Assembly: GCA_905147135.1 (NCBI GenBank)
Contig: LR990045.1
Span: 13,988,173-14,052,172, forward strand
Direction of reading: 5' to 3'
Length of the DNA: 64,000 bases
DNA from: Blastobasis lacticolella
Taxonomy: Eukaryota > Arthropoda > Insecta > Lepidoptera > Blastobasidae
Shown here: positions 9,011-21,319 of the stretch, piece by piece
Numbering within the stretch: the first letter of the stretch is position 1
How the letters are laid out: every line of letters begins with the position of its first letter
Translations under genes and position numbers: made by a program
The notes under the pieces: generated by a model
The model's input: only the letters and a program-made list of their open reading frames with translations
Databases searched by the model: none
What the model was told of the DNA's origin: nothing

Positions 9011-12000
9011 TCATAAGACCTTAAACATCACCTAGGGGTACAGGGTACGATAATGTTATCTATAGGTGAACGAATTTTTAAAATCGGTTAAGTAGTTTTT
9101 GAGCTTATCCATTACATACAAACAAACAAAGCGATAAACAATCATAGTTTTTCTCTTTAATGTATTAGTTTAGTAAAATTTTATGATATTACCTATAAAT
9201 CGTATTTTTAAGTTGGTAAAAATTCACTCTACGTCAGCATTTTTATTAAATAACAAAATTTTTGTTACTTATTGTGATCTTCTTTTAACAACTACAAAGG
9301 GATGCTTTTTAAAGTGCTTATGCACTTGTATCATCTTCATTTCTAATATTATACTCGTAGATTTTAAATAAAGTATTTTACGTTAACCAATTCACTTTGA
9401 GTGAGAGATTAAGCAAGAAAGAATAAATAACATATGTTGTGAGAGCACAAGTAATGTGTCATTTTGTCAAACACAATAAAAGTACACCACTCGACAACGT
9501 GTTATGTAGGTGTGACTCAAATTAAACAGTGGTATCTCATAATCTTAGATACGACATGTTTATTTTCTTGAAATGATTGCTCTTATTATTGTCACGGTTT
9601 GTAATAACGTTAGATTTTCTTGCAGTAATCGGGAACCTTTATTTTTACTAGGTTTTGCTCACGATTTGTATTATTTTCTGTGTAGGCACCTGCTAAGCAT
9701 CCAGACCATGGCAGTCATAGAAGAGGCTCTCGCTGTAGAATTACTCTTTTGTAAATGATGATAATGATGGTTTGGGCAAATGTCTATAATACACACATAC
9801 AAAGAGCCAAAATATTAAATTCAATTAGGTAACCATTCGTTTATCTAAATAAATGAAATGAGTGGAGTCTACTCCTCGCAAATGCAGCTTACCGGGTCAT
9901 TCGTGAGTTCGGAATAAATTAGATTTCATCTTGGTATCCATTTTACATTATCCCTATAAGTTTCCGATTATTTATGATGCTTATCAAATATTTACAACAT
10001 CCGTTCAGGGGAAGTAGCATTAGTTATTTTTACTGTGTTTGTAGATACTAAACGCAACAATATACGAATAGGTATGTTATCTCAGATAAACCGCACAATA
10101 ATGAGTATACTTAGTTATTTCCACAAAGGAAATTCCATATTTGCAAACTATGCTGACACAAATTTTCCTCTACTCGTTTTGAGAAGATTTACGTACTTTC
10201 ATTGCAATAAGTACATTTGGCAAGAAACGTCGACTTTTAGTGTCACATTCACAATTGGACATGAGTCTCAACTGCAGTTATGCCGTAAATTTCTTTCCAC
10301 ACTTTGAGGGTTGGGTAATTTGTGAAAACGCTAAATTGGCATATTCTTTGTACTTTTATGGAAGCCCCAATGATGCCACAATGATAATATAACAAACATT
10401 ATTATTATTAGGCAAGTTGTTTAGGGGTCGATACTACTAGTTTCCGTGTGTTTAACCCACGTTATATCGTGGTTCCCTTCCGGCGACAAACGTTGGCCGT
10501 CGCTGGTCACCACCTTCTAGATTTCTTCTTTAGCTTTTATTAGGCCTTTTGTCTATCTAAAAAGGTTGAGTGATAGATGATAGACGGCCTGAGATTGGGT
10601 AGACTTGTTCTGGACTAAGCCATGTGTTATATAGCCCAACTTCTTGTGTCGTATTCTGGACCGAAGTCTAGGGAAGCGGTTTGAGGGGATGGGTCTGGGC
10701 AGCTGCGCACAATTCGTCGACATCAATCAGACAAACATTTCGGCGCCTCGTCCATCTGCCACACCCTTCACCTAATTGGCAGGTATGCTACATCGTACAC
10801 TGCATACTTAACATCACGTGTGAATTGTGATGGCGGTCAAGTATGTACCTACAATCATACAACTAATTAGATGAATTAAACCACTTATTCCATATTGTAT
10901 ATTGTTGAATGACTGTAACTGACTATTAATTACAAAAAAATATTCAACTGTTTCGGCCTAATTTCGTGTAAATGGCCTTTTGACACGAGAGACTCCATCC
11001 ACTGTTTGGACCAACCGCTGTTGGCAGGTACGTTTAAAACCCTAAACAAATAGCAATATAGTTCGGTGCACACAGAACGGCCGGTGACTGACCTAACGCA
11101 ACGCTCACACTGTTGTAAACAGTGAGATGGTAATGAACCGGTGGACGGTTCACGATAACGTATCTACGAGTAACAACTCACGATGTAATCGGAAGTAGCT
11201 TCACTGGGGTTTGCAATTGGGAAAATGCACAACATGTAATTGATTTTTAAAGTTACTTATGTACGAAAATTATGGGATACTATCACAAATTATTTTGATA
11301 CGATTTATCACTTTAAATTATTTTTAAGTATACAGTACTAAACAAAGGCCAATAATACTACTAGTTGAGTAGGGTATTTGAAACTAAATGGCAAAATAGG
11401 AAGTAGCCGAAACCTTACAAGCTGTTTTAAATTGAATTAGAACTCCACGTCATATAAAAGATTAAATTAAAGGAATTATATTGTATTGTAATTTGACAAT
11501 TTGAAGTGTGACATAAGGTCACTCGCTTCTCATGTGTCACGTCATGAATGTCAATTATTAATTAATTCATGTTGTCTTAATACAGTATGTTGTAATTGAT
11601 GCCGATTGGGTAAGTTACAACTTAATTTGTTATAATTTTATAGATAATTTTTGTCTAATTAAATAAAGAGCAATTTTACGATGCTGCCGAGTAGCCTGGG
11701 CTCGCTGCAATCTCAGACCGAAACGCGGGTGAACGGACCAAGTCAGAAACGCTCTGGTAGATGGACCACAAGGTGGAGAGTGCACAACAAGAGCAGCCAT
11801 TAGAAAAAAATGGCGGCGACTGGTGAAGCGAGCCACCCACCACTAACGACCACGATCACTCTACCAAGACTTATACGACTATGACAACATAAGTTGCGTT
11901 TATTTTAATAGAATCCAACTAAATAAGATTTGAAGAAAAAAATCTAATCTTAGAAAATAGTGGCCAAAATCTGTAATATTGATTTTTTAAATGTAACGCC

Positions 12001-12929
12001 GTGTAGATTGTCAAAGTCGGTTAAGTAGTTACGAGGAACCAAGAAACATATGTAAATACACATGCCAAACACATAACTCCTCCTTTTGAGCTTAGCCACA
12101 ATCGGTATGAAAAAGTGTTATTAAAGTTATTAACCAAATCATATTTTCGTTAGTCATACCTTAATCAGCATCGCTTCGATATTGGGAGGCACGCTTAACG
12201 AGTGGCAAGCTCCTACCCACCCATCAGTTCCCAGACTCTGCGTGCGTTGCTTAACTTAGTTATTGAGTAACAATCAATAAAGTTTGTTGTATGATTTTTA
12301 ACCCCAATTCTCTAAAATATTCGTGAAATGATTATGGCCGAGAAATATTCATAGTAATAGGTATCTTAGAAAAAACTTTTAAAGCTGTGCGCTAGATTTC
12401 TTTAAATGCAATGGTCATGGTCAGAAACGAATATATCTGTAGAGAACAACCATAAAAAGTCAGTAATGGAAAACTGAATCTCAGTGAGCAGGCCAGGTAG
12501 AAAAAATTCACGAGTGGCGACCAGAGAAGGAAGCTTATAGATGTAAGAGACATAATGTCGATTGGTGCATAAGGCCTAGGCAGTAGACGTACTGCGGCTG
12601 AGTTAAATATTACTTTGAACGTACCTAGTCTCTGAACACACGAGAGTCAATTCTTCCAGTACCTCTATCTATTTAGGCCAAAATGTTACGATAGTGCGAA
12701 TAACGTAGCGAAATTTAAATAACTGCATATTCCCGATTGTTTCGCCCTACGATTGGAAGAAACAGCGTTATCTGGTCAAACGCACAAGGGGCGTGTGATG
12801 TGATAATTCTTATTCTGTTCTTTAACATTTTGTTTGTAAGCTATAATTGTGCAATCGACCATTAAATTATGTACAACGTTTACAATACCTATAACTATGA
12901 TATCTGTGCATAGTAATCGTCTAAATACA
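9011..12929. other. Long stretch without recognised genes
   Basis: No coding region with a known domain. Weak fused acceptor/donor motifs occur at 10782/10783 (GGCAG|GTATGC) and 11027/11028 (GGCAG|GTACGT), both with modest pyrimidine content. The block at 11660-11870 is more GC-rich, and its minus strand ORF has no domain I recognise. Confidence 0.4.
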
Positions 12930-12944
12930 TATTTTATTGAGAAC

Positions 12945-13312
12945 TAGAAAAATGCAAGCGCAAGCATGGCGGACAACTTCTCAGATACAAAGATGTGCTA
13001 AAGCTCCACATGAAGAAGTGCAGCATAGAACCTACAAGTGGGAGAAATTAGCCTCTGAAATATCGGAGTGGAGGACTTTGAAGCACAGCGATGTACGAAT
13101 CTCGACACAAAGCGCGATGAATTTAAAGCCCGACCGACCACCTGCGGTAATAAATTATAATTAGGTGTGTAAACTGTGTGAAGAAGCTTGGCTACGTAAG
13201 CTACATGCGAGGACATGAACGTCAACAACAAGGGAATTGAAGCAGTCGCTGTTGCCGAAAATTACGAGGAGAACATAGGACATAATATTATTATTATTAA
13301 TCGTGTAATGCG
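12945..13312 (+). pseudogene. LINE ORF2 3' end with zinc-finger-like tail (broken)
   Basis: The + strand, with frame changes, encodes peptides such as [12 protein letters not shown] and KKCSIEP. These match the region after the reverse transcriptase in a LINE group common in arthropods ('GGQ..RYKD.LK..L....I.P..WE'). Further on come remnants of a C..C...H...H-type finger and HERQQQGN. The sequence ends in an (ATT)n-like tail at about 13284-13298. Stops and frameshifts make it a dead 3' fragment. The assignment rests on remembered motif patterns. Confidence 0.6.
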
Positions 13313-13510
13313 TTGTGTGACAATGATAATAACTTTTACTCGATAATAACTCTCGCTTTATTTTAGTAAATTATGTTTTGCTATTTTACTTAAATAAAGC
13401 AAAATATTTAAAGGAGACTGGGCAAAAGTGGTCTGTGAACTAGCAGCATTACGGTGAAAACCTATGGGTTAGGGTGCCTTAGCTGCATATTTATACAAGA
13501 TGGCATCAAA

Positions 13511-13895
13511 ATCGGTCCCGGCAGTTTCGAGAAAAAGCATTTATTCGTCACATTTTTGTATGACTATAAATGCTTTTGTCTAGAAACTGCCGGGACCGAT
13601 TGTGGTGTTGTGCGGCATAAGAACATAGTTGATGGTGCTCTATCTATACTCCGTAACCAAGTCACTGCTGGTTCAAAGAATACGTCACTTGTCATACAAA
13701 TGTGCGAAAGATATCAATTTTTCTACAATCTGCCGGGTCCGATTTTGATGTCGTGCTGCATAACAACAGAGCTGAAGGTGCTCAACCTATACTCCGTAAC
13801 CATGTCGCTGCTGGTTCAAAGAATACCGCACTTGCCATACAAATGTACGAATGACATGCATTTTTCTCGAAACTGCCGGGTCCGATTTTGATGTC
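13511..13895. repeat. 143-bp tandem repeat with an inverted leading half-unit
   Basis: The motif CTGCCGGG(A/T)CCGATT recurs at 13587, 13730 and 13873, exactly 143 bp apart both times. Each unit also carries TACTCCGTAACCA, TGCTGGTTCAAAGAATAC and CATACAAATGT. Upstream, 13511-13545 is the reverse complement of 13563-13600 (ATCGGTCCCGGCAGTTTC facing GAAACTGCCGGGACCGAT), so the array starts with a hairpin. A 145-codon ORF runs through it, but the unit length is not a multiple of three, so that ORF is not a conserved protein repeat. Confidence 0.85.
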
Positions 13896-14100
13896 ATGTC
13901 TGTACAGCTAACTTATAGTTACTTCATACATTTATAAAACAAAATCTATGTACGCTTAGATGGTTTAAACTACACAACAGATTTCAATGCGGTTTTCAAC
14001 AATAAATAGAGTGATTCAAGAGGAATGTTTTTAAGCAAGAAAAAAAGAGTAGGTAGGGGTAAAGTAAGTGTACACGAGCGAGGTCGCGCCGAGTCCGCTC
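13896..14100. other. Non-coding stretch
   Basis: Nothing recognised. Confidence 0.35.
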
Positions 14101-14290
14101 ATCATCATCATCATATATTTAAAAGTATGGCTCTTGTCGGTGGACCAATCGCCACTCATCTCTTCTGTCTGCCAACCTCTTCATCTCTTTGTAATCCCCG
14201 GCGCTCAATTTTCCCTTCACGTCTTTCCATATTCAAATCTTGACCTTCCTCTTCCTCTCTTTCCCTCAACTTTCCACTATCCACTATGAT
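14101..14290 (+). repeat. Pyrimidine-rich dispersed repeat D, copy 1
   Basis: A short (CAT)n run is followed by a C/T-rich stretch sharing scattered words (TCTTCT, GCCAAC, CTTTCCATATTCAA, CCTTCCTCTTCCT) in the same order as 51245-51440. It probably belongs to a retroelement 3' region, but I cannot classify it. The two overlapping ORFs here are products of the repeats. Confidence 0.4.
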
Positions 14291-15018
14291 CTATAAGTTT
14301 GTAGGTAAGTACATTCATTAATAGTCGTGACTGTAAATCCTGTGATTTCCATTGGGTAGCTCGTAATTTCTATTTTGAAATAGAGAAACGTTATTTCAAA
14401 AATGATGTGACGATTTTATTTCAGTTCTTTAGTATTTAAATGTTGAGTAATATACAACTACTGAAATACGGCTTCTCTCTTAATGAGACAATATCTAGTA
14501 ATCTACTATTCTGAATGTGACGACATTAAGGCGTAATAATAGCTCCAGCCTGAGTGACTGCTAATATTTATTTCCACCAAAACTCACTAGTCTAATAGAG
14601 TAATCAGGGAATGTGAGTTACAAATAACACAATGCAGTCGGATGTCGAGATAAGCGGCACGGACGATAGCGAACACGCACACGCGTATGTGTGTCGGTCA
14701 GTTACAACTTTTAGTAATTTATTTCGAACTCTATAATTACTTTATCTAATCTAATAATTTAAGTCTATAGTCACTATTTTGTAAGGATATACATGGCATA
14801 CTGTCAAATAATATATGTACCTTTATCTATAACAAAAAAATTGCCGACGGATATGCCCGAAACAAACTACAGGCTGCGCCACTCGAAGTGTTGTCTATCA
14901 TGTGTTATCGCCATTGAAATTAACCATAGGGCTTGTCCTCTTTATGGAGTAAGGACTCTTTTCGTAATTAATAAAATATAGCTTGATATATAGTTGATTA
15001 CTGTACCTACTGTAGGAA
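14291..15018. other. Non-coding stretch
   Basis: No gene recognised. Confidence 0.4.
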
Positions 15019-15162
15019 CGTCGGTGGCCGAGCGGTTAGGGTATCCGACCAGTAAGCGAGAGGTACCGGGTTCGACCCGCTGCGGCCATGTACCAATGAC
15101 TCTTTTCTGAGTTATATACATTAGTTGAATACTCTTACGGCGAGGGAAAACTAAGAGTACTA
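15019..15162 (+). mobile_element. tRNA-headed SINE (family B), 5' half
   Basis: The head contains box A TGGCCGAGCGG (about 15024-15034) and box B GGTTCGACCC (about 15069-15078). It resembles a tRNA with a damaged acceptor stem, since the expected 7-bp stem does not pair. The body continues to CTCTTACGGCGAGGGAAAAC, a motif found again at 26134-26154. It is a 5' segment of a SINE and not a working tRNA. Confidence 0.75.
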
Positions 15163-16209
15163 GTCGATGTTAATTATTTACTACCGACATATTATTATGT
15201 TCATTTATTATCAAAGACAGTCTTATAGATCAAGCTTTATTTTACAATTAGTGGAATTGGGAATCAAAACTGTTAGTTAATAGATTATAAAATGCAATAT
15301 ATTTATTATTTAATACTTATCCAATGTGGGTTCAATGTGTTCTAGTGTTGGCGGTGTAGATGTATATATAACATATCAGTCTCTATTATTGAGTCTCTCT
15401 CATTTTTAAGCCCGATATTCCAATTCAGTCTAATCGGATTTTCGCTTTTGAAAAAACATTGCTGATAAAATCTTAACAAACGTCTATGCGAGGTAATACT
15501 TCGAAGTATACTAAAGTATATCCACCTATTTCAAGCGAGATACTGATTCCAAGCTGTCTTATGGAATATCCATTTCATCATGGTCCAAGAATTATACCAT
15601 ACATTTTATAAACTGAAGAAAGTACAGAAATAACAATAAAAAAAACTGCACCAATCAAAATATGAACACACCACGACAGATACAATCGCACTCAGTAGCA
15701 AAGCAACAGCAATTAAAATGAAAACAGGACTCGCACCGAGAACTGGAGCGGGCGTGACGCCGACGGTATCACAGCAAATAAAACACAACAGTATGTCTGT
15801 GCGGGTGATAAGGGAAGTGCTCACTTGATAAGAGCGAGCCGGGCTGCCGGTGATTGTACGAGCGAACGTCGAGCCCCAATGTGGGATGCACGGAACCACT
15901 CGGCTCTTTGGTACTTGGGGATAATTAGTTATCGGGGTACTGGTTTGGCTCAGTGCGACGTACGAGTATGGCGGTTTCGATGATATGAAACAATACAAAA
16001 AGCAATTAGGTAATGTGGAAGCCAAACGAGATTGTTATTTGGTGAGTAACTTGTAGTGGCTGCATAATGATTGATTATAATATCGGATATTTTTTCTGAA
16101 TATTGTTAATTTTATGATCAATAAAGCGTTTATCTACGTTAGTTTACTGGGAAAGGTTTGAGATGCAAAAAAGAAAAGGCTAGAAATGAAATTTTTAGAA
16201 CTATTATTA
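15163..16209. other. Stretch with one unexplained ORF
   Basis: A minus strand ORF of 139 codons (15606-16025) has a strongly hydrophobic C-terminal half (VFILIAVALLLSAIVSVVVC). No domain is recognised, no signal peptide lies at its start, and there is no support for expression. Local GC is raised at 15730-15960. I leave it as unproven. Confidence 0.35.
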
Positions 16210-16795
16210 TTACAACTTTTCAAAATACTCTTCATCGGCCTCTATAAAGCGATTCCCCTCCTTCTAAACCAAGATTTGAAGCACTGGCGACAGTCTTTTT
16301 TAGAGAAGTCCTCAACTGCTGCTCTAAAAGCATTCCGGGCGGCCTCAGGGCTATCAAACTGAATGCCATGGGGTCGTAGTATCCCTTTTGAAAAATGAAA
16401 GAAGGCACATGGAGATAGTTCGGGGCTTTGCTGAGATTCAAGGGTTAATTCTTGAACCACAGTATTCTTAAAAAAATTTAGTATCGTTTTCGTGCGACGG
16501 TGCAATGTCATGATGCAATTAGAGCCCTCTCAAAGCCGTTTTAGGACGTTTTTGATTCAACACACCAAATACAGTTGGTAAACACATTCCAGAGTACCAT
16601 TGGTCATTAACAGTTTTTTGAGTGTCTAAGGAAGTTGTCACTAAATGGCCGGCCACTCGCAGATAAGAATGTTGCCCCCATTTTCTTGCCCACACTGCGT
16701 CCACGTTTGGTTTTCCTGGGAGATTCTTCGTCTGGAAACGCCTAAACCGTTGACTGCCTCTGCCTCCGTTGGTGGGCCATATTCTAGAATTAAAA
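16210..16795 (-). pseudogene. Decayed mariner transposase, C-terminal two thirds
   Basis: On the minus strand, with frameshifts and stops, the reading gives FPDEESPRKTK, RSVGKKM, GHLVTTSLDTQKTVNDQWY, LHHDIAPSH, SPELSPC, AVEDFSKKDCRQCFKSWF and finally an IEADEEYFEKL-like end with TAA at 16210-16212. This is the order found in Tc1/mariner DDD transposases of the mariner family, which cut and paste DNA at TA sites. The second catalytic Asp (HHD) is kept. The third, in the usual SPDLAPCD block, reads SPELSPC, so Glu replaces Asp. The N-terminal part and the first catalytic Asp are not found, and no terminal inverted repeats were identified. It is an old inactive copy. Confidence 0.85.
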
Positions 16796-16914
16796 TGTGT
16801 TTTACTAACATCGTTTGTAAGATACCTGTACTACTAACAAAAATGGATCGCTGTTGTCTGAAAATAAATAAATTGAATTGAGTACGCGTCGCAACTTAGG
16901 TATGTAAGCTTTTT

Positions 16915-17190
16915 ATAATTTTTAACCGACTGCAAACACAGAGGAGGTTCTCAATTCGTCGGAATCTTATTTTTTAATGTACATAAGTTCCCCTATTACT
17001 CGAAGACGCCTGGACCGATGTAGAAAATTCTTTTTTTTGTTGGAAAGTGTACACTTCCCAGTTGGTCCCAGGTCATCAGGTCAGGATCTGATGATGAGAT
17101 CCTGGAGAAATCGCGGGTAACCTTCGACAATTGTTGGCACGTATGGGGGTGTTTGTTACTTTATAATATCTTGCTCAGTATCATAACTAC
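16915..17190 (+). repeat. Dispersed lepidopteran repeat (family E)
   Basis: The block contains TTTTTAACCGACTGCAAACA, GAGGAGGTTCTCAATTCGTC, GCCTGGACCGATGTAGAAAA and TCAGGATCTGATGATGAGAT. I recognise this combination from many lepidopteran genomic sequences as a high-copy repeat of unclear class. Only one copy is in this window, so the call depends on recall. Confidence 0.5.
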
Positions 17191-17499
17191 CACTGAAAAT
17201 TTTGAAATAAAACGGTTCAATAAAAAAATAAAGCTTCCCCAAAAGTTTCACCCTTCTACCTGACGAATATTAGGTAAGTACTATAACACTGTACTGATAA
17301 AACCTTCCAAACTAATTTACAAACCAGCATATTTTTTGCATTACATGCATTGGTCAGTGAGATTTTTTGCAAGCAGAGAAACGTTTTGGTTTGACCGGTC
17401 GACATCGACGGGAAGCAGGCGGCCGCGCCAACTTCTGTTATCAAACAAAAGCGTCGCCTTCGCGCGCCAAACTTCAATCAGGAGCGTAAACAGAAGGCC

Positions 17500-17735
17500 A
17501 AGTTTTCCTTTCGGTGGTTTTATGAAACGCGTCTTACGGAAGGCGCGAGGTGCGCGCGTCTCCGCCGGGCGCCGCGTCCCGTCTCGCTCGTCCGGCCGTC
17601 GTCCTCCGCCAATCGCCTGCGACCTCCGACCGCGCGGACCTCCGTACTCGCGACTCCCTCAGTCGTACTCCACGCGCGCTCACGGACGGACGCACGCACC
17701 GTACGCGCCGGCCGACGCACGCGAGCTTTCGAAAA
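17500..17735 (+). promoter_or_regulatory. CpG-rich block with initiator + DPE (candidate promoter)
   Basis: About 17530-17730 is dense in C, G and CpG, against AT-rich surroundings on both sides. Inside it, TCAGTC (17659-17664) fits the arthropod initiator with A+1 at 17661. GGACG at 17688-17692 fits the downstream promoter element RGWYV at exactly +28 to +32. No TATA box is seen, as is usual for such promoters. Transcription would run on the + strand. Donor-like motifs downstream are TTAAG|GTAAAA (18121) and GAAAG|GTGAGC (about 19536), either of which could end a non-coding first exon. ORFs through this block on both strands are by-products of its composition. Confidence 0.5.
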
Positions 17736-18844
17736 TTTGACCTGTGGATTGTCAGTGGCATGTGCACGTAGTTCAATGAGAACGCAGTGATCCCATACCA
17801 CCCGATCTGGATTGCCATCACCCCCCGACCCGACAGATCCTGGAGAAAACAACTGTCCGGCAAATATCAAGGTCGGTGTGTGTAATACTAATATGTCTCG
17901 CGAATAGTAATGCGATTTGATGCATTCGGAATGTCACTTGTCCGGTGTTTATGGTGTTGCGTGGAATAAGAGGATTGTTTCTTTGCCAAGAATATGAAAG
18001 AACTTGCACCAGAGTTCGTTGACTTACGAAGGCTGGACAGTTTCTTTTAATTGTTTTTGTTCTTGTGGTGCGTAGCGTGGAAGACGTTTCCGCGTGCGGT
18101 CGATTCTCCGGTAATGTTAAGGTAAAAAGAAGCAAGGTTGTGAGAAAGAAAGATTAGGTGGGTTGCATTTAATTTAGCACAAAACATGAAAAGCTTCAAG
18201 AGCAACAAGAAAAACATCTTTCACGTTCATAATGTAATATAATTTTGTGAGAGATAAGGAGAGAGAGAAACAGAAAGACAAAAATGAAATTAATTCCGAT
18301 AATGATGCATATATAGGTAACTTAAATATTATAGTTATCAATGTAATAAGTTTTACGTAGATAGATATGTGTTTGATATTCATTCCAAAGCCACCCATGA
18401 TTCCACACCAACTCGATAATCAGATAATACATGAAACATAATAATACTTAATAGATATAATGCTATGTAAGTAATAGAAGTTGAAGAAAATGAAGTTCAT
18501 AATATCAATCCAACAAAATGTAGGCGAAGCGATCGAACTTTTATATTAAAGAAAGTAAAATTTGAAAACCAATAAATCAATATCTCAATGCGGATGCTCA
18601 TTTATAGCGCTAACAAAACGAGCAAAATTTGATCACTATGAAGAAACATTACCTACATTACCGAGCGATGAAAATGTACGGATACCTCTCACTAATACGA
18701 CAGTACTTAGTTTCAAAGGTTGGTTACAAGTCAAGGGGTATCCGCTATTTGCACACAATGATTGCGCTGTATGGAGAATTTGCGCGAGCTTGCTTTGTCA
18801 GCTTACTCATCGTCAGAGCGTTGCCTTGCCTCTAAAGAGGAGTG
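17736..18844. other. Possible first exon / start of intron, no coding region recognised
   Basis: If the promoter at 17661 is real, its first exon would lie here. The only good start-to-stop ORFs (for example 18562-18867) have no domain and look like chance. Confidence 0.35.
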
Positions 18845-19037
18845 TAATATTTCAATACAAATCTTAAATCCCGCGCAACTTTGAAAGGATATCCTTATAG
18901 GATATATATCTTAACGTAAATCTGACAGAGCGTAGACAGATACTGGTTTCTAAATCGCGTTTACAAAATTTATTTAACTTTAATTGGTTAATATTGAAAA
19001 ATTATGATCAAACTTCGTTTGTACTGATCGCGCTCGG
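18845..19037. mobile_element. Foldback MITE-like element, copy 2 (half)
   Basis: It shares with the element at 355-672 the words AATACAAATCTTAAATCCCG, GCAACTTTGAAA, CTGGTTTCTAAAT, TTTACAAAATTTA and ATATTGAAAAATTATGATCA. Only the inner and right portions are present; the left arm is missing. Confidence 0.65.
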
Positions 19038-21319
19038 AGGACACTCGTCTTAACGACCAGGGATTTAATTTTGAATATTATAGCCGTGTCTGAATCGGAA
19101 ACGTGTTTTGTATCCACTAGACGTTTTTTTATTATTTCGTTCATAAATTGTATTTCTGACAAATTCGTAAACTAAAAAGATCCATAGGCCTTGTAAATTG
19201 AAAATACGAACAATGGAACATCGATACAATTTGATCGGTCTTCATCAGGGCCGCGTTAAATTTATCTCATTACTATCATCACAAGTTTGAAATAACGAAT
19301 GTGTCCTGTAATAGATACCTCGATACGATACTAAAGCTTAGGCGAAGCGTAACCGCCTTTACTAGTTCAAAAACCTTTAGCAAACCAACTTGCATGTTTC
19401 TAAATGCCAGTCATTGCTTCGAGTTAGTCCAAATTTACTTCGGCTAAACTTAAAGGGTGGAACACCCGGGAAAGAGCAGTTCCATCAATATTGCAAAGTC
19501 TTAGAAACCTTGGGAAGTTGGAAGCTAATTAGAAAGGTGAGCCCCCAGTGACGCACAGATTTGTGTCAATGAATTTCCGCCATATGCCGGATGCCATTAA
19601 ACTGCGGATGTGTTTGGAAGAAACTGGCTACGCGAATTTATAGGCGCCCGGTATAATCATAACATTTATGAGTAATTCAAACTTCTTGTAATAAATGTAG
19701 ACAATTCCTAAAGATGATATGAGTAATATTCTGTAGCGTTTATAAACCGTACCTATACATACTTTTAGTTCTGATATTATCTAATGACTGCTTGTTTCAA
19801 TTTATTTAATCTTAACGCATTTCCACCTACTACATCAGAAGGACGCGGTGCGTATATTTTATAAACAAAAGAACTACACTACACGATTACTAATACAAAA
19901 CTTAATTATTATTTGTTATGCTCTCTCCGTCGCCGGCAATAGCCCACCGAGATTATATTAACAGAACGTCGCATTGTTTCAAAGGCTCAGTGAAATAAGC
20001 AATGAAAATTATGCACGTCCTCCACTCCACGTCTGGGGAACGACAACAGCCAGTCGGATTTGCTCGTTTACCTACGTCCCCCGCCCCCCTCGGCGCCAAC
20101 TGCTGCGGCAATTTCGGCAACTACAGCATTCGGAGTTTAAACAATCGTAATAAATTCAGGCCGGGAACGCCTCAAGGTGTTTAATTATACGACAATCAAG
20201 AGCAGGCCCGTCTCAGGTGCTCGCACGCTCCGCGAATCGGAATCACGCAAAACTGATTCTAATTATGTGACGCAACATATTCGCCAACCGCTGTGTAAGT
20301 ATGAGTAATTATTCCCCAGCTTCCGCTGTTCGCGGCGTAACTGACGACGCCGTGGGAAGAGATGCTTGGTTGCCGCTTTTTTCATCAGCCTCTTCAGCAA
20401 TCGCAATTGTTTGGATGTCTCTATGTAACAGCGACACAATTTGACTTTTACGGTCAGTTATATCGGTACAAGCGTGTCCAGTGTGTAAAAATGGCAAGTT
20501 TCTCTTTTTAATGTCTCGCGATTATCCGGTGGGTTTTGTTTAGTGTTGCGAGCGTCCATTTTAAATGCGGTGGCGTAATTCGAGCCCGCCAAGAGTTTCA
20601 CTGTAATAGGGTCAGAGACTAATACTGATTACTGATTGTTCCCGCAATTTTATCGGTCGCGGTAATATAATTTTATCGCTAATAAGTTTAAAAATTACCT
20701 GTGTGTTTTACGTATTCGATAGCTGGCCGTTTATTATCGCGAACCTAATTATCGCGACACAATAATGTACGTGTGAAATATCGATAGCGCTACTCTGTCA
20801 CGACGCGGACTAACGCCAGATAGGATATAACAATAACTGCTAATGATAACATGTTTCCTGCGTCTGTCTATCGCCGGTTTGATAAATTGGGCTCATATTG
20901 TTTCGGATTGCGTTATTTATAGTCCTTTCGTTTTATTGTACACAGTAATATTAATAATTCCGTTACAAGATGTGAGTAGGTGATCATTTATGGCAAATGA
21001 GGCTAATTAATACACGTTCTTATTAATATTGAGCCCAGGCCAGTGCTGTTGAATAAATCGGTTCACATTTTAACCTTGAGTACTGACTTGACATCTGCAG
21101 ATATTATTAACGCGGAAATTATGACACTCTTTACGAAACGTCATTTTAGAAAAAAAAAATTAAAACGTTAATAAGCCGGCAAATTTAGACGCCAATAACG
21201 CACAATGTTCACAATTTAATGGGAATTTTACGGCTTCGTGTTATCATAAATGTGGCTTAAAGTGTAAAAAATCAAGCTAATGGCAGTAGCGGCCGCCGTA
21301 GTGTTCACGGTTCTTAATG
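19038..21319. other. Long stretch without recognised genes
   Basis: No coding domain or named repeat. It contains many AT-rich TAAT-type words and could be intronic regulatory sequence, but I have no specific evidence for that. Confidence 0.35.

Noticed and set aside
13454..13891. 145-codon ORF
   Set aside because: It runs through a 143-bp tandem repeat whose period is not a multiple of three, so no peptide repeat is conserved.
14101..14116. CRISPR-like or regulatory CAT repeats
   Set aside because: Simple (CAT)n microsatellites in a eukaryotic genome; such runs here are retroelement tails or simple repeats.
15019..15090. Possible tRNA gene
   Set aside because: Box A and box B are present but the acceptor stem does not pair and a SINE body follows.
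17336..17870. Several overlapping ORFs of 73-134 codons on both strands
   Set aside because: A GC- and CpG-rich block has few stop codons in any frame; residues are low-complexity Arg/Ala/Pro/Ser and no domain is seen.
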